From Anadara kagoshimensis (taxonomy: Eukaryota; Mollusca; Bivalvia; Arcoida; Arcidae), in NCBI GenBank assembly GCA_021292105.1, contig CM037874.1, positions 25,532,583 to 25,596,582 of the forward strand: 64,000 nt of DNA, written 5' to 3'. The notes under the pieces are model-generated. The model did no database searches, was not told where the DNA came from, and was given only the letters and a program-made list of their open reading frames with translations. A program made the position numbers and the translations under genes. This document shows positions 1-10,336 of the stretch, piece after piece. The first letter of the stretch is position 1. Every line of letters begins with the position of its first letter.

Positions 1-60
1 CTTGATCAGCATTGTCAGGCTGAGGCTTACTGTGAACATCATAAAACAATATGCATGGTA
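1..60 (+). other. Possible truncated zinc-binding (B-box-like) coding fragment at the window edge
   Basis: In frame 1 the first 20 codons read LDQHCQAEAYCEHHKTICM followed by GTAAGG, a possible splice donor. The C-x5-YC-x-HH-x3-IC spacing resembles the second half of a TRIM-type B-box, where Cys and His bind zinc. Only this fragment is visible, the exon start lies outside the window, and the frame closes about 20 codons later. It could equally be chance or a degraded copy. The next 100 bases share a motif with 20,375-20,420 and look repetitive. Confidence 0.2.
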
Positions 61-520
61 AGGGATGCCTTGTTTTTGCGCTGTAGCAACTCCAAATGAA
101 GTCCAGCGCTTAATAAAGTCCAGACTTCATAACTTCATTAGGAGTTGTTACAATGTACAGAATATCAATGTTAAAGAAGATGTTTATAAAGCCAGTTGCA
201 TCCAACTTTCTATATAACTGTGAAACAAAGGAACATTTCTTAATGAGTGACAGGTGCTTAGAATTTCACATATATGGTGCATATATTGTAGAGGTTAGAG
301 CAAGAAACTATGTTCATTAAAAGACCAACTTTCCAAAAACTATTGCACTTGTAAATAGAACGTTGTCTGCATTATTTTATCTAATTATTACCAAACCCTG
401 CATAAAATTAGTACTTTTATTGGCATTTTTGGGGGTTCTGTTATTTAACGTCATAATAAGGACCCATTTTGGTTCTATTTTAGTTTCCGTTATTTAAGCA
501 TACGCGCAAAATAGGCATCA

Positions 521-552
<32 letters not shown>

Positions 553-592
553 GTAATTTGTTTTTAATTATAAGTATGAAGTGTTGGTTCTT

Positions 593-664
<72 letters not shown>

Positions 665-890
665 GCAGGAAAATGTGCAAGAGGTATACTGTTCAAAAAC
701 CCCTTGTGGACCTGGGCTGTCGTGCTATCTTTCTACACCTTGTCCACGTCATTATGCAACAAATTGCAGTAGTACGTAATACTTTTATTATTATTATCCT
801 TTCAACTATTATACATTTTAGAATTGAATTTAATTTTTTATGTAGTGTATAGTTTTCGGGGGTATTACAACGTCAGAATGATCACAAATC
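61..890. other. Gene-free stretch with microsatellites
   Basis: Apart from the candidate cysteine-rich segment at 666-769, no gene is supported here. The stretch holds a poly-T tract (about 523-552), a (TTC)n run (about 588-620) and a (TTA)n run (about 620-663). The long hydrophobic reading frame across 581-663 is a translation of these microsatellites. Confidence 0.6.
666..769 (+). other. Candidate small cysteine-rich exon (uncertain)
   Basis: Between an acceptor-like AG (after the TTA repeat, 'tatagcag') and a donor-like GTACGT, one frame stays open and reads about 35 residues with five cysteines, including SKTPCGPGLSC and a later TPCP. The frame would need phase 0 at its start and phase 1 at its end; phase 1 would match the downstream EGF exons. 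It could be an upstream exon of the EGF/VWA gene or a chance frame. No family was recognised. Confidence 0.2.
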
Positions 891-1720
891 GTGTACAACC
901 GCGTAGCGTAGCGAAGGTATTGTTGCGAAGATGATTATATAAAGGTCACGGGTTCAATGGTCAAGGTCACAAATGCAAAACAATACCGGGATGTTTAATT
1001 ATCTGGAAAAGTATAAAAATTTTGTATAGGCATGTATATAAAAATATTGTAAATATTGATGTAACGATGATTTTGATATATAGATGAAATGTACAATGAT
1101 TGGTTTAATGGTTAAGGTCACAGATGCGAAAGAATACTGTAACGGTTAATTGTCTCAAAAACTATAAATCTTTTTGTATGGATTAATGTAGGTATTGATA
1201 CAACGATCATTTTGATATAAAGATGAAGGTCAAGGTCACAGATAAGAAAGAATACCGAAATTGTAAAAATTTGGAAATTATTAACTTTTTGTATATGCTT
1301 GTATATTAGAATGTTGTAGGTTTTGATTCATTAATCATTTTGATGATATTGTGTAGTAAAAGGTCATTAGTTGAAAGGTCGAGGTCACAGATACAAAATA
1401 ATACCGGAATGTGAATTATCTGGAAAAGTATAAACTTTTTGTATAGGCATGTATATAAGAATATTGTTGGCATTGATGTAACGATCATTTTTTATATAGA
1501 CGAAAACCATGGATTCAAAGGTCAAAGTCATAGATGCAAAACAATAACAACGCTATTAATAATTTCCAAAACTATAAACTTTTTGTAGAGGCATGTATAT
1601 TAGAATATTGTGGGTTTTGACCGAACAATCATTTTTATATAGATGATGGTCATGAATTCATCGGTCAAGGTCACATACGTCCAGGTGCGAAAAAAATACT
1701 GTAACGGTTAACTAAAGTCT
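890..1720 (+). repeat. Tandem array of a ~140-bp repeat with AAGGTCA motifs
   Basis: About six diverged units repeat the order: 'AAGGTCACAGATGCAAAA' segment, 'ATTATCTGGAAAA-TATAAACTTTTTGTA', 'AGGCATGTATAT', 'ATTGATGTAACGATCATTTTGATATA'. Spacing between equivalent positions is roughly 130-150 bp. A second array of the same family lies at 8,490-9,215. Many units carry TCAAGGTCA, the sequence bound by monomeric nuclear receptors; whether this matters here is not known. Confidence 0.8.
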
Positions 1721-3651
1721 GTTTACAACCAATTAGTCTCTTGGTTTTTGTCCCTTTTCATGGGGTTAACGTGTGAATAAAAATCATAGCTTTTTGCATT
1801 GTGAAAACAAGCCTATGCCGTAATGTGGCCTGTTGTAACCGATGTCTAATCACTAGAAGGGGGTTTTACCGGAATAATTGCGAAATTCCGAAATAGTTAG
1901 ACACTTTCCGTAATCTTTGGAAAAATCCGGAATCTTAAGACAAAAATCCGGAATAATAAGTCAAAATCCGAAATATTGGGCAAAATCCGGAATAATCAGA
2001 CAAAATCCGAATATCGGTCAAAATCCGGAATAAGGCTATATTTTTTACGGTAAATTTTCCGGAATCTAAAGATTCCGGATTTTGTCTGATTATTCCGGAT
2101 TTTGTCTAATTATTTCGGATTTTGCCTAATTATTTCGGATTTTGACTTATTATTCCGGAAAATGTCCAATTATTACGGTAAAGTATTTTAAAAAATTTAA
2201 ATTTTCAATTCGCGCCATTTTGTCTTATTTCACCGACGTGCAAATAGCCACACTTTCAATGAACATGTGTAAGGGGAAAAAATACCTTACAAATACTTGT
2301 AATAAATGTTCCGCCCTCGATCAGCCGCCATTTTTAATTTGCCTGTATGGTGTTCACCGTGCCGATGTATTTATTTTATCAAGTTTTCTAAACTACGGTA
2401 AATAAAATATCAGAAATTTATTTATAAATTAATATGTCCTTTGTAAATAGGAAGAATTTATATGTTATTATACTTCCACGAACAAAAAATACAGTAGACT
2501 TATATCGAGTGTAGATGATTTAAATAATGTACATTGAATGGGAAACTGTAATGGTTTATTTTATCCAATGGAATATTTTCGTAGGATAATATTTTCTTTG
2601 ATCATGGCTAATATTTTACAGGTAAATATTGTTCATATACAATATTTTAAGGATAAGCCATGGCATTTATTCGCCGGATAGATTTTGCCATGAAAGTATA
2701 TCCTCCCGGACACATTTTCACCCGGATAAAATTATCGATTACATAACCACTTGGCTGATGTTTTTATTTTCTTATACCCTGTATGAACCTTGAACGCTTG
2801 ATTTACACTATCCCGCGGATACTCCAAACCCATAATTTCTGACTTGCTATGGTAGATATATGCTGTATAATTAAATATAGTTATTAATTTACCATGTTTC
2901 ACAGTTCAATTGTTATGCAATGTCGTTCACGTGTCCTCTTATATAATTAGTTAAGATACATAATTATGTAACTATATCTCATATAATAGGGATAACAATA
3001 AATGATTATGATGACATTAAAATACAGGTAAATTATAGGTAAAATTACAGGTAAAACACCCTTGAATAGGCCCCTTAATCCCCATCTCTCATGAGGTTAG
3101 GCATTTGGGGACCACACCATTTTCATACATGTGATTAATTATACTAATTACATTTGTTAAATTATCACAGATCATGCAGCAGGCGTGTTCATCGTTAAAT
3201 TTAGTATCTTGCTTTCCAGAACGGACGTCGGTTAGATCACCATTACTGGCACTAGTGGTTAACGTCATTACATAACCATCTACTACTTTCCCGGTAAAAA
3301 CGATAAATTACACATGTGTACTAATACAAATGTTGCTGCTAATATATAAACAAGGAATGCGCGTTGTCAAAAGATGAAAATATGGTAACATATAACACTG
3401 CACATCAGATGGGATCAACCTTGCTTTGAACGCCAATTAAAACCAACACTGTATTAAATGTCGTAGATGGAACCGATATGATAATTGTTTTTTTTCACAC
3501 GAAAATCCAAAAGAGCGACCGGTCATGAATTAATGATTGTAAAGTAACGCTCCGACATGTGTCATGATCATGGCCCTCTTCTACGATTATAAAATCTTGC
3601 AATATTGACAAATTTTATAAACGTTCGTTTGTGGAAAAAGTTTCGATTGAC

Positions 3652-3654
<3 letters not shown>

Positions 3655-3701
<47 letters not shown>

Positions 3702-3804
3702 TACTAAAATCAGGTCAGGAAATACATTTTTATTAGATCCAAGGATCTTCACATGAAGACGATAGTGCAGAAAGATTTACTAGTTTTACTTGATGAAATG
3801 GTGT

Positions 3805-3844
<40 letters not shown>

Positions 3845-4470
3845 ATACAAATTTATTAACCGCGAAGTCATAAAATAAAGAAATATTAAATCATGACAGT
3901 TTAAAACTGATGTGTGTAATTTAAAGATGCTGTAGTCTTCTCTCCATCACTAACCCCCTCCTCTCTCTATAATATTTATATTTATTTATTTATTTATTTA
4001 TTTATTTATTATTTATTTATTACTTGAATTCAAAGATACGGTAGTCTTCTCTCCGTCACTACCCCCTCTCCCTCTATTTATTTATTTATTTGAATACACA
4101 CGGGTATTTAATGGTAAAAGTTGTCATATCATGCATATTACTACTATTGGGAACAGAGATTGGGAAGAAGATTACCTCGGTAAGTTTCCATTCAAATAAA
4201 TCTAGGTAATTAATGAGATTAACACCATACCGGTAAATTTGTCACGTGGACTATACCATTCGTCTGCCACGGTTAAAGGGTTTTGAATTTGCTTCCGTTA
4301 TCAATAGTTACGTAAGTTGTTGGTGAAGTATGCCGATGGTAATTAATTAGTAACCGTGATATGTTTATTATACTTAATTTACACCTTCCTAATTTTAACG
4401 ACTAGTAGTCAAACTGCCACTATTGAAATAAATAAATTGTTTGAATCCCGGACCTGTGTTTGATTGATCA

Positions 4471-4502
<32 letters not shown>

Positions 4503-4504
4503 AT
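3655..4504. repeat. Microsatellite-rich interior of foldback copy 1
   Basis: This part of the element carries (CT)n at about 3,656-3,697, (ATTT)n at 3,799-3,842, 3,978-4,020 and 4,075-4,091, and (AAAT)n at about 4,472-4,504. The mirror-image runs in copy 2 (15,300-15,361, 15,810-15,910, 16,046-16,075 and the GA run near 16,183-16,212) differ in length, as expected from slippage after duplication. Confidence 0.8.
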
Positions 4505-5119
4505 ATGAGCCCTCTACTCAATATTTGTTTGTTGTCTGAAAATATTATAATGAAAGAATTTTCAATTTAAACATATCAGGGGCGGATCCAGAGTCTTGTT
4601 GAAAGGGGGGGGGCACAAGTTCGCGCCGAAAACGCGATGTCCTAGGAAGGTCTGGGGGCATGTTTCCCCTTAAAAATTTACTTTTTCATTACATATGATG
4701 CGATTTCCTGCATCTAGAACCCTGTCGTAACTCCTTACCTTACATTCAAGGTGGATGTAAGCGAGTTAAAGAACTAATCAGCCTTTTTCAAAAAATTAAC
4801 ATTGACGGCAGACTGACAGGAGTCTATTAGTGTCAATGAGTCAGAAACTGTACTGTCGAAATTCGTCGCCGTCGGTAACTTGTCGTGTCAGTCTCTTTAT
4901 CTGTCGAGGTGTAGTCGTGCAACGCATTTCCAGAAGAGAGGTTGTTGGCCCCTTGGAAATGGTAGATCGATACGTCGATCCTTCTGAGGGATACCAGTGT
5001 TTTGATTTAATTTGGTCGATAATGGATGGACGTGATCTGGTGGTCAGGGTGATTCAGTCGGTTGATAAACTTCACGCTCATGAGTGGAAAATATCTTTGT
5101 TTGAATCCCGGACCTGTGG

Positions 5120-5445
5120 CTGATTGATCATTAATTAAGGGGTTTAACGTCCAAGTCAGGAATATTTCACTTTTATCGAGACGTCACCAGCTACAGGTGT
5201 AGGTGCAGAATAATTTACCTGTGCTTTGCGCTGGTGGCATTATGAGTAAGGATTTTTCATCGTGCCATGTCTGCGGTGACAAGGGGCCTCGGTTTTTAAG
5301 GTTTGTCCGAAAGACCCGCTTTCATTTCTAATGCCGAGCGAACAGTCACTACCATTTTTCAAGTCTTGGGTCAGACCGAGGGACAAAACCTGCGACCTCA
5401 AATTTACAGAGCGAGCACTTACCAATTATGCTGGCTGCTACCGAA
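5120..5445 (-). mobile_element. tRNA-derived SINE (family A), within the nested element
   Basis: Read on the minus strand, a tRNA-like head with box-B-like GAGGTCGCAGGTTTTGTCC is followed by 'CAAGACTTGAAAAATGG' and a tail ending 'CTGGTGACGTCTCGATAAAAGTGAAATATT...GACGTTAAACCCC'. The same body and tail recur at 9,222, 18,925, 23,752 and 56,036. The matching insertion in foldback copy 2 is at 14,338-14,675 on the plus strand. Confidence 0.75.
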
Positions 5446-5561
5446 GTGGTAGGTCTCCTACCTCTCCTGTACTTTCAAGTGAATGTTATTATATTATTAG
5501 TTTTAAAATGACTAATTAGTCAGTTTCAGCATTGTGTATTAAAGGTGTGTCATGCGGATAC

Positions 5562-5700
5562 CATACTACTCATATACTATTTTTTGAATTTAATATAAAA
5601 AATACATTCAAAAAATGGTATATGACATGGACAATACCATTTTTTGAATGTAGTTTTTGATTAAATTTAAAAAATGGTATATCACAGGTGCGACACACAA
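5562..5700. repeat. Hairpin-forming TATACCATTTTTT repeat (pair)
   Basis: Two adjoining palindromes are built from ATACCATTTTTTGAATTTAAT-type arms facing ATTCAAAAAATGGTATATGACA-type arms. Related copies occur at 14,105-14,240, 22,374-22,495, 28,147-28,206 and 34,623-34,718. This is a short, non-coding, MITE-like inverted repeat. Confidence 0.75.
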
Positions 5701-7305
5701 GAATCCCGTCATCAGAAAAGAGCACTGATCATTTTAGATGGATTAGTTTCATATAGCCGATAAACGGACGAATAGAGACTGATTTTTGTCATTTAAACCA
5801 ATTAATTTTTTAATGCATAAAAAGTGGGGCTTTTATTCGCGCTATAAAAGTATACAAAAATGATAATCGTGTGCTAAAAAATGTAATATTCTGAATTAGC
5901 TCTCTCTCTCTCTCTCTCGACCATGTCCTTTGGTTTGAAAAGTCAAATTAAATAATTCACGTATGATTGATGAAATCACATTCTTTATGGAATCTTTCCT
6001 CGAAGAAGAATTACGCTTGGAGTATTGATAACGATCATGTTTAAAATTCAGTCTTTTTGACAAGACCGAAGTCTCTTAATTAGTATTCCTAATTAACGTC
6101 ATCTACTGATTTCTTTCATGCCTCAGCGATCAGGTAAATAACATTATCACTTAAGACTGGTCAGTACTACCTGAATTCTTTCATGCCTCAGCGAACTGGC
6201 ACATTACATCATCACCTGATAGCAATTTACTACCTGTACGCGGATAATTAACCAGTACCACTAATTAACTGGTCCACTGGTTGAGTGACAATTTGCGTGT
6301 GAGAGACAATCCCCCAACCCCCGCTGGATCCGCCACTGCATATTTGTTGAAATTAACTTTTTAAGTGATGCATGTGGATATAAATGGTAGGCAGTTTATT
6401 TTATTTTATCACATACCTGTATCAGTTTATCATGTCATATCACTCCGTCTATATATACAGTGAGTTTTTTACGTAAAAACCTGTTTTTTTTAATAAAAGT
6501 TAAGTAGCCCCAAAAGCTTATTAAATAATTTTTTTATATTACCCTCTTTATCTATATTGAAAGCTTAAAAATTTCAAACGTAAAAGTCCCAAAATCTCTA
6601 AAATTAATCAAAAACATCAAACTTATACTTTTTCATGATATGAGGAATAAATTAATGTTTTTAATATTTCAAAACTTTATTAAGAAATTAAAGTTAATCC
6701 TTCATAAATCTTTGTTAGCTTCAGCCAGAGACAATATATGTCTCTGCTTCAGCACGGTATCAACACGATACATCCGCGCATGCGCACATGCGTTCGTACG
6801 GAAAGCCTCTGTATGAAAGGATGTCGACTGCTGTCGAGCTTAGTGATAGATAGTTTTAGGTATTTTTTTCCCCTTACACAGTTTTCTTGAAAGTGCGACT
6901 ATTTGCACGTTGGTGAAAAACGACAAAATGGCGCGAATTGAAAATTTAAATTTTTTAAAATACTTTACCGTAATAATTGGACATTTTCCGGAATAATAAG
7001 TCAAAATCCGAAATAATTAGGCAAAATCCGAAATAATTAGACAAAATCCGGAATAATCAGACAAAACAAAATCCGGAATCTTTAGATTCCGGAAAATTTA
7101 CCGTAAAAAAATAGCCTTATTATTCCGGATTTTGACCGATTATTCCGGATTTTGTCTGATTATTCCGGATTTTGCCTAATTATTTCGGATTTTGACTTAT
7201 TATTCCGGATTTTTGTCTTAAGATTCCGGATTTTTCCAAAGATTACGGAAAGTGTCTAACTATTCCGGAATTTCGCAATTATTCCGGTAAAACCCCCTTC
7301 TAGTG

Positions 7306-7978
7306 TAATCTACTCTCTTTACTTCATATTAAAACTTTTTAATATCCCCTTCGATATCGCTATGTAAATTATTTTAGCGCCATTTTCCTAACCTTTGCGA
7401 CGATACCAAAAACAGGAGTGAGAGGCTTTTTCATATGCTAATCAGTTTCTGTTACGGGTCATTTACACGATTCTTCGATTCTACGAAGATAGTCACCCCC
7501 AACCACGTGTATATATTGATATCACAACCAGTTTTTCTGAAACTTTTTTGGGGTTAATGTCTCTAAAGATCTACACAGTTGTTGATTTATCCTTATCATT
7601 TAATTCATATTTCCTGCTACAACGATCAGAAATATTTGTAACATACGCCTCTAAGTATAACCCGGTTACCAAATTGCTAAAGGCAAAGTTGACCGACTTT
7701 TACAACACGTGTACACCTGATCATGAATACGGTAGTTCTTGCCAACCAACAAGTAGATTTGACAAAGTTCTTGCAGTCTTTCTAATCATCCGTACATGTA
7801 CACACGATTTATAAGTTTAATTAGTTACCATAATTTACCATTTAAAAATAATATAATGGTACAAAGAGAGAGAGAGAGAGAGCATTGTCTCAAATAATGA
7901 TTTGCATGTGAATTGTTTTAAGTTTGTCAAGGTTAAGTATCACCTTTCTTAAATGAATTTCAGTAAGAATTATGGTAC

Positions 7979-8034
<56 letters not shown>

Positions 8035-8490
8035 TTGTCTCAAATAATAATTTGGATGCAAATTGTGGCAAGAATGCTATTTCGTACAAAAATCTTGTAA
8101 ACAAAAATTCTTAGTACATGACATACTCGTACGTGCAGCATTATAACACCATATGTATATTGATAACTATTGATATATTTAAACAATTTTGAGTCATTTT
8201 ATAAACAAATTTATGAAAACAATATCCGTCCTTGTCAATCATGTGTAGTGTTGCGTATCAACATATTGTCGATAAGTATTTCTTATGCAAATTAGCTCAG
8301 CATTTCCCTGTCCGAAATGGTATCAACCGAAATGTAGGACTTAGACAAAATAGCCGTTGCTCAAAATTGACCAAAATTTACGGAGTATGGAGCAAAACTG
8401 AGAAAAGTTTAAGAATAGAAATATTAAAAATTAATTACGGCATGAATTGTATAATAAATGTACGATTTTACTTTTAAAATAAAAAGTTTC
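7306..8490. other. Gene-free spacer with duplicated (GA)n tracts
   Basis: No gene is supported. Two near-copies of a short block read 'TATGGTACAA-(GA)n-CGTTGTCTCAAATAAT' (about 7,853-7,910 and 7,972-8,052), a local duplication with expansion of the GA tract. Short open frames at 7,548-7,814 and 8,232-8,477 have no recognisable domain and no splice context. Confidence 0.5.
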
Positions 8491-9215
8491 GTTTTAGAGA
8501 ATTTTACGAAAAACCAAGAGACTAAAGGATCGTAAATGGACTTTATATCCAAAACTATAAACGTTTTGTATAGCTTGCATATTGGAAACTTGTAAGTATT
8601 CATACAACGATCATTTTGATATAAAGGTGCACAGATGCAAAACAATAACAAAATGGTTTATCATCTCGAAAACTATAAACTTTTTATATAGGTATGTACA
8701 TTGAAATGAATGTTGTGGGTATTGATACAACGATCATTTTGATGTATGAGAAAAGTCATAGGTTCAAAAGGTCAAGACCAAAGACGCAAAACAATACCAA
8801 AATGATTAATAATTTTAAAAACTATAAACTATTCGTTTAGGCATGTATATTAGAATATTGCAAATATTAATTGATACACCGATAATTTAGATATAGTGAC
8901 GAAGGTCATGGTTTCAAAGTTCAGGATCACATATGCGAAACAACACAGAAAAGGTTAAATATCTTGAAAAATATAAACGTTTTGTATAGGCATGTATTTT
9001 AGAGTATTTTAGGGCTTTATACAAGGATCATTTTAATATATAGATGAAGGCCATTGATTCAAAGATCAAGGTCTCGGGTGCAAAAGAACAATCAAATAGT
9101 TTCTATATGGAATATTTTGACATTGGGCTTTCACTATTTATGTTTTCTTGAAATCTATCCGCTAGCCATATTTTATCAGGTGAACGTATCAGGCCCATTG
9201 GGCCTCTTATTTTAA
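8490..9215 (+). repeat. Second array of the ~140-bp AAGGTCA repeat
   Basis: About five diverged units of the family seen at 890-1,720, with 'AAACTATAAACTTTTTGTATAGG', 'CATGTATATTAGAATATTG' and 'GATACAACGATCATTTTGAT'. The array ends with AGGCCCATTGGGCCT (9,190-9,204), a small perfect palindrome that could mark the end of a larger repeat. Confidence 0.75.
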
Positions 9216-9221
9216 CATTAC

Positions 9222-9904
9222 GGTTAACGTAGCTCAGTTTGTAGAGTGTTCAGTCTGTATGTGGGAGGTCGGGTGGAACCACATTCTGGTCTTAACAAGA
9301 CTTGAAAATAGCAAGTCAATGATCTATCAAAAATCACTCGTCTTTTTGAAATGAATGTCATGGGATCTTTCTGAAACAACCTTAAAATCCGATGCAGTAG
9401 ATGTGCCACACTTCAAATTTCCCTTAAATTGACTCTTGAGGCCGCGGTGGCCTAATGGATAAGACGTCAGTCTTCAAATCCAGGGTCTCTCACCGCTGTG
9501 AGTTCGAGTCCCGCTCGGACCACATGTGGGAAAGTGAATTTTCCTTGTAAAAGTGAATTTTCCTTGCCGTTGGCCTTTACTGATTCACCTGGTATCAGTA
9601 TAATGGACTGGGGGAGTGGTACGCTTGTCTGCGGCGTACTGACTCTGTGAGCTAGCACGTTAAAGTCGCCCTGAGTGCGCGCTAGTACAAGGCAGACCAT
9701 ACAACACACTCGCACTTCACATGCATATACAAAATAGTTCATAGATTAATCCATAGAGATTAATAAAATAGTTCTCGTCGCGAATAGCTGAAAAATTGCT
9801 GATGTGACGTTAAGCAACATTCAACCAACCAACCAACCTTAAATTGACTCTTCACTTATAGCTAGTGACGTCTTAATATAAGTGAAATATTCTTGACTGG
9901 GATG
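9222..9904 (+). mobile_element. SINE family A, interrupted by a SINE family B insertion
   Basis: The head GGTTAACGTAGCTCAGTTTG resembles a tRNA 5' half (box A), followed by a box-B-like stretch and 'AAGACTTGAAAAT'. The body runs to 9,437. It resumes at 9,853 with the family tail 'CTTATAGCTAGTGACGTC...ATAAGTGAAATATTCTTGACTGG'. The interruption is exactly the SINE B at 9,438-9,836 plus its second target copy. Confidence 0.85.
9438..9836 (+). mobile_element. tRNA-derived SINE (family B) with 16-bp target-site duplication
   Basis: The head GAGGCCGCGGTGGCCTAATG contains a box A match (TGGCCTAATGGA) and GAGTTCGAGTCCCGC matches box B, so an internal RNA polymerase III promoter is present. The 3' end is 'TTAAGCAACATTCAACCAACC' with an (AACC)n tail. 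CCTTAAATTGACTCTT occurs directly before (9,422-9,437) and after (9,837-9,852) the insert. The perfect duplication suggests a fairly recent insertion into the older SINE A. A reading frame on the opposite strand is a by-product. Confidence 0.9.
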
Positions 9905-10225
9905 TAAAACGTAAATCTGAATATAGGCTTACATCAGAACAAAGTAAGTAAATACGTATACTATATAAACATGTATGTATATACATGTATTATAATATTA
10001 TACATAACAAAATGTATATGAGGTAACATCTCTACTAATTAATGAAACTAAATAAAATGAAAAAAATATATTAGTTTTCACTTGAAAGAAATGTAACTGA
10101 AATTTCACGTAGTTTAATATCCATTGTGCAAACAGTCCATATTGTTTGACTTTAATCGCCTGCCAAAAGTTTTTTTTTCAAAATCAAAGTAGATATTCCG
10201 ACAAGCTGAATATTATATCTTTCAG

Positions 10226-10336
10226 ATGACCATTGTAAATCACTACCATGCAGAAACGGAGGAACGTGTACCCTAACAAGTAATTACTTCACCTGTTTCT
10301 GTTGGCCAGGCTACGCCGGACGCACGTGTGAAATAG
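10226..10336 (+). CDS. EGF-like exon 1
   Basis: 111 bp between TTTCAG and GTATGT, phase 1-1. It has six cysteines ([24 protein letters not shown]). It lacks the DINEC/DIDEC start and the Asp/Asn of the hydroxylation motif, so it is probably a non-calcium-binding module, unlike exons 2-8. CKSLPC fits the O-glucose consensus. Confidence 0.9.

Larger units (their letters stand above)
4577..6338. mobile_element. Nested element with GGCGGATCCAG termini, inside copy 1
   Basis: A 1.76-kb segment begins CAGGGGCGGATCCAG and ends with the near reverse complement CTGGATCCGCCACTG. CATAT flanks it on both sides (4,572-4,576 and 6,339-6,343), a probable 5-bp target duplication. It contains a reverse-oriented SINE and a TATACCATTTTTT hairpin repeat but no transposase. 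A frame of 97 codons at 4,830-5,123 is conserved in the sister copy only because the whole segment is duplicated. The same insertion is present in copy 2, so it predates duplication of the host element. Confidence 0.75.
1851..7305 (+). mobile_element. Foldback-type non-autonomous DNA transposon, copy 1
   Basis: A 5.5-kb element starts with CACTAGAAGGGGG and ends with the exact reverse complement, CCCCCTTCTAGTG. It is flanked by TAAT on both sides (1,847-1,850 and 7,306-7,309), a probable 4-bp target duplication. The terminal inverted repeats run to about 2,275 and from about 6,865, so they are around 430 bp. They contain many copies of a ~21-bp unit of the type ATCCGGAATAATNAGACAAA in both directions, plus internal palindromes such as TCCGGAATCTAAAGATTCCGGA. 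The interior holds AAAT/ATTT and CT microsatellites, a nested element and a SINE, but no transposase. An inverted, nearly identical copy lies at 12,473-18,057. The long-TIR layout is like Foldback/Galileo elements; the superfamily is inference. Confidence 0.85.

Noticed and set aside
581-772. Frame with poly-Leu and poly-Ile
   Set aside because: Translation of TTC/TTA microsatellites.
2142-2405. 87-codon frame with a counterpart at 17,497-17,760
   Set aside because: It translates the TIR and subterminal repeat units.
4830-5123. 97-codon frame with a counterpart at 14,733-14,969
   Set aside because: Conserved only because the whole foldback element is duplicated; no domain, and it lies in nested transposon sequence.
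9438-9520. Candidate tRNA gene
   Set aside because: Box A and box B are present, but the segment is the head of a ~400-bp SINE with a target-site duplication and does not form a clear full cloverleaf.
9467-9742. 91-codon minus-strand frame
   Set aside because: Antisense of SINE B; the similar frame at 60,753-61,025 is also within SINE B.
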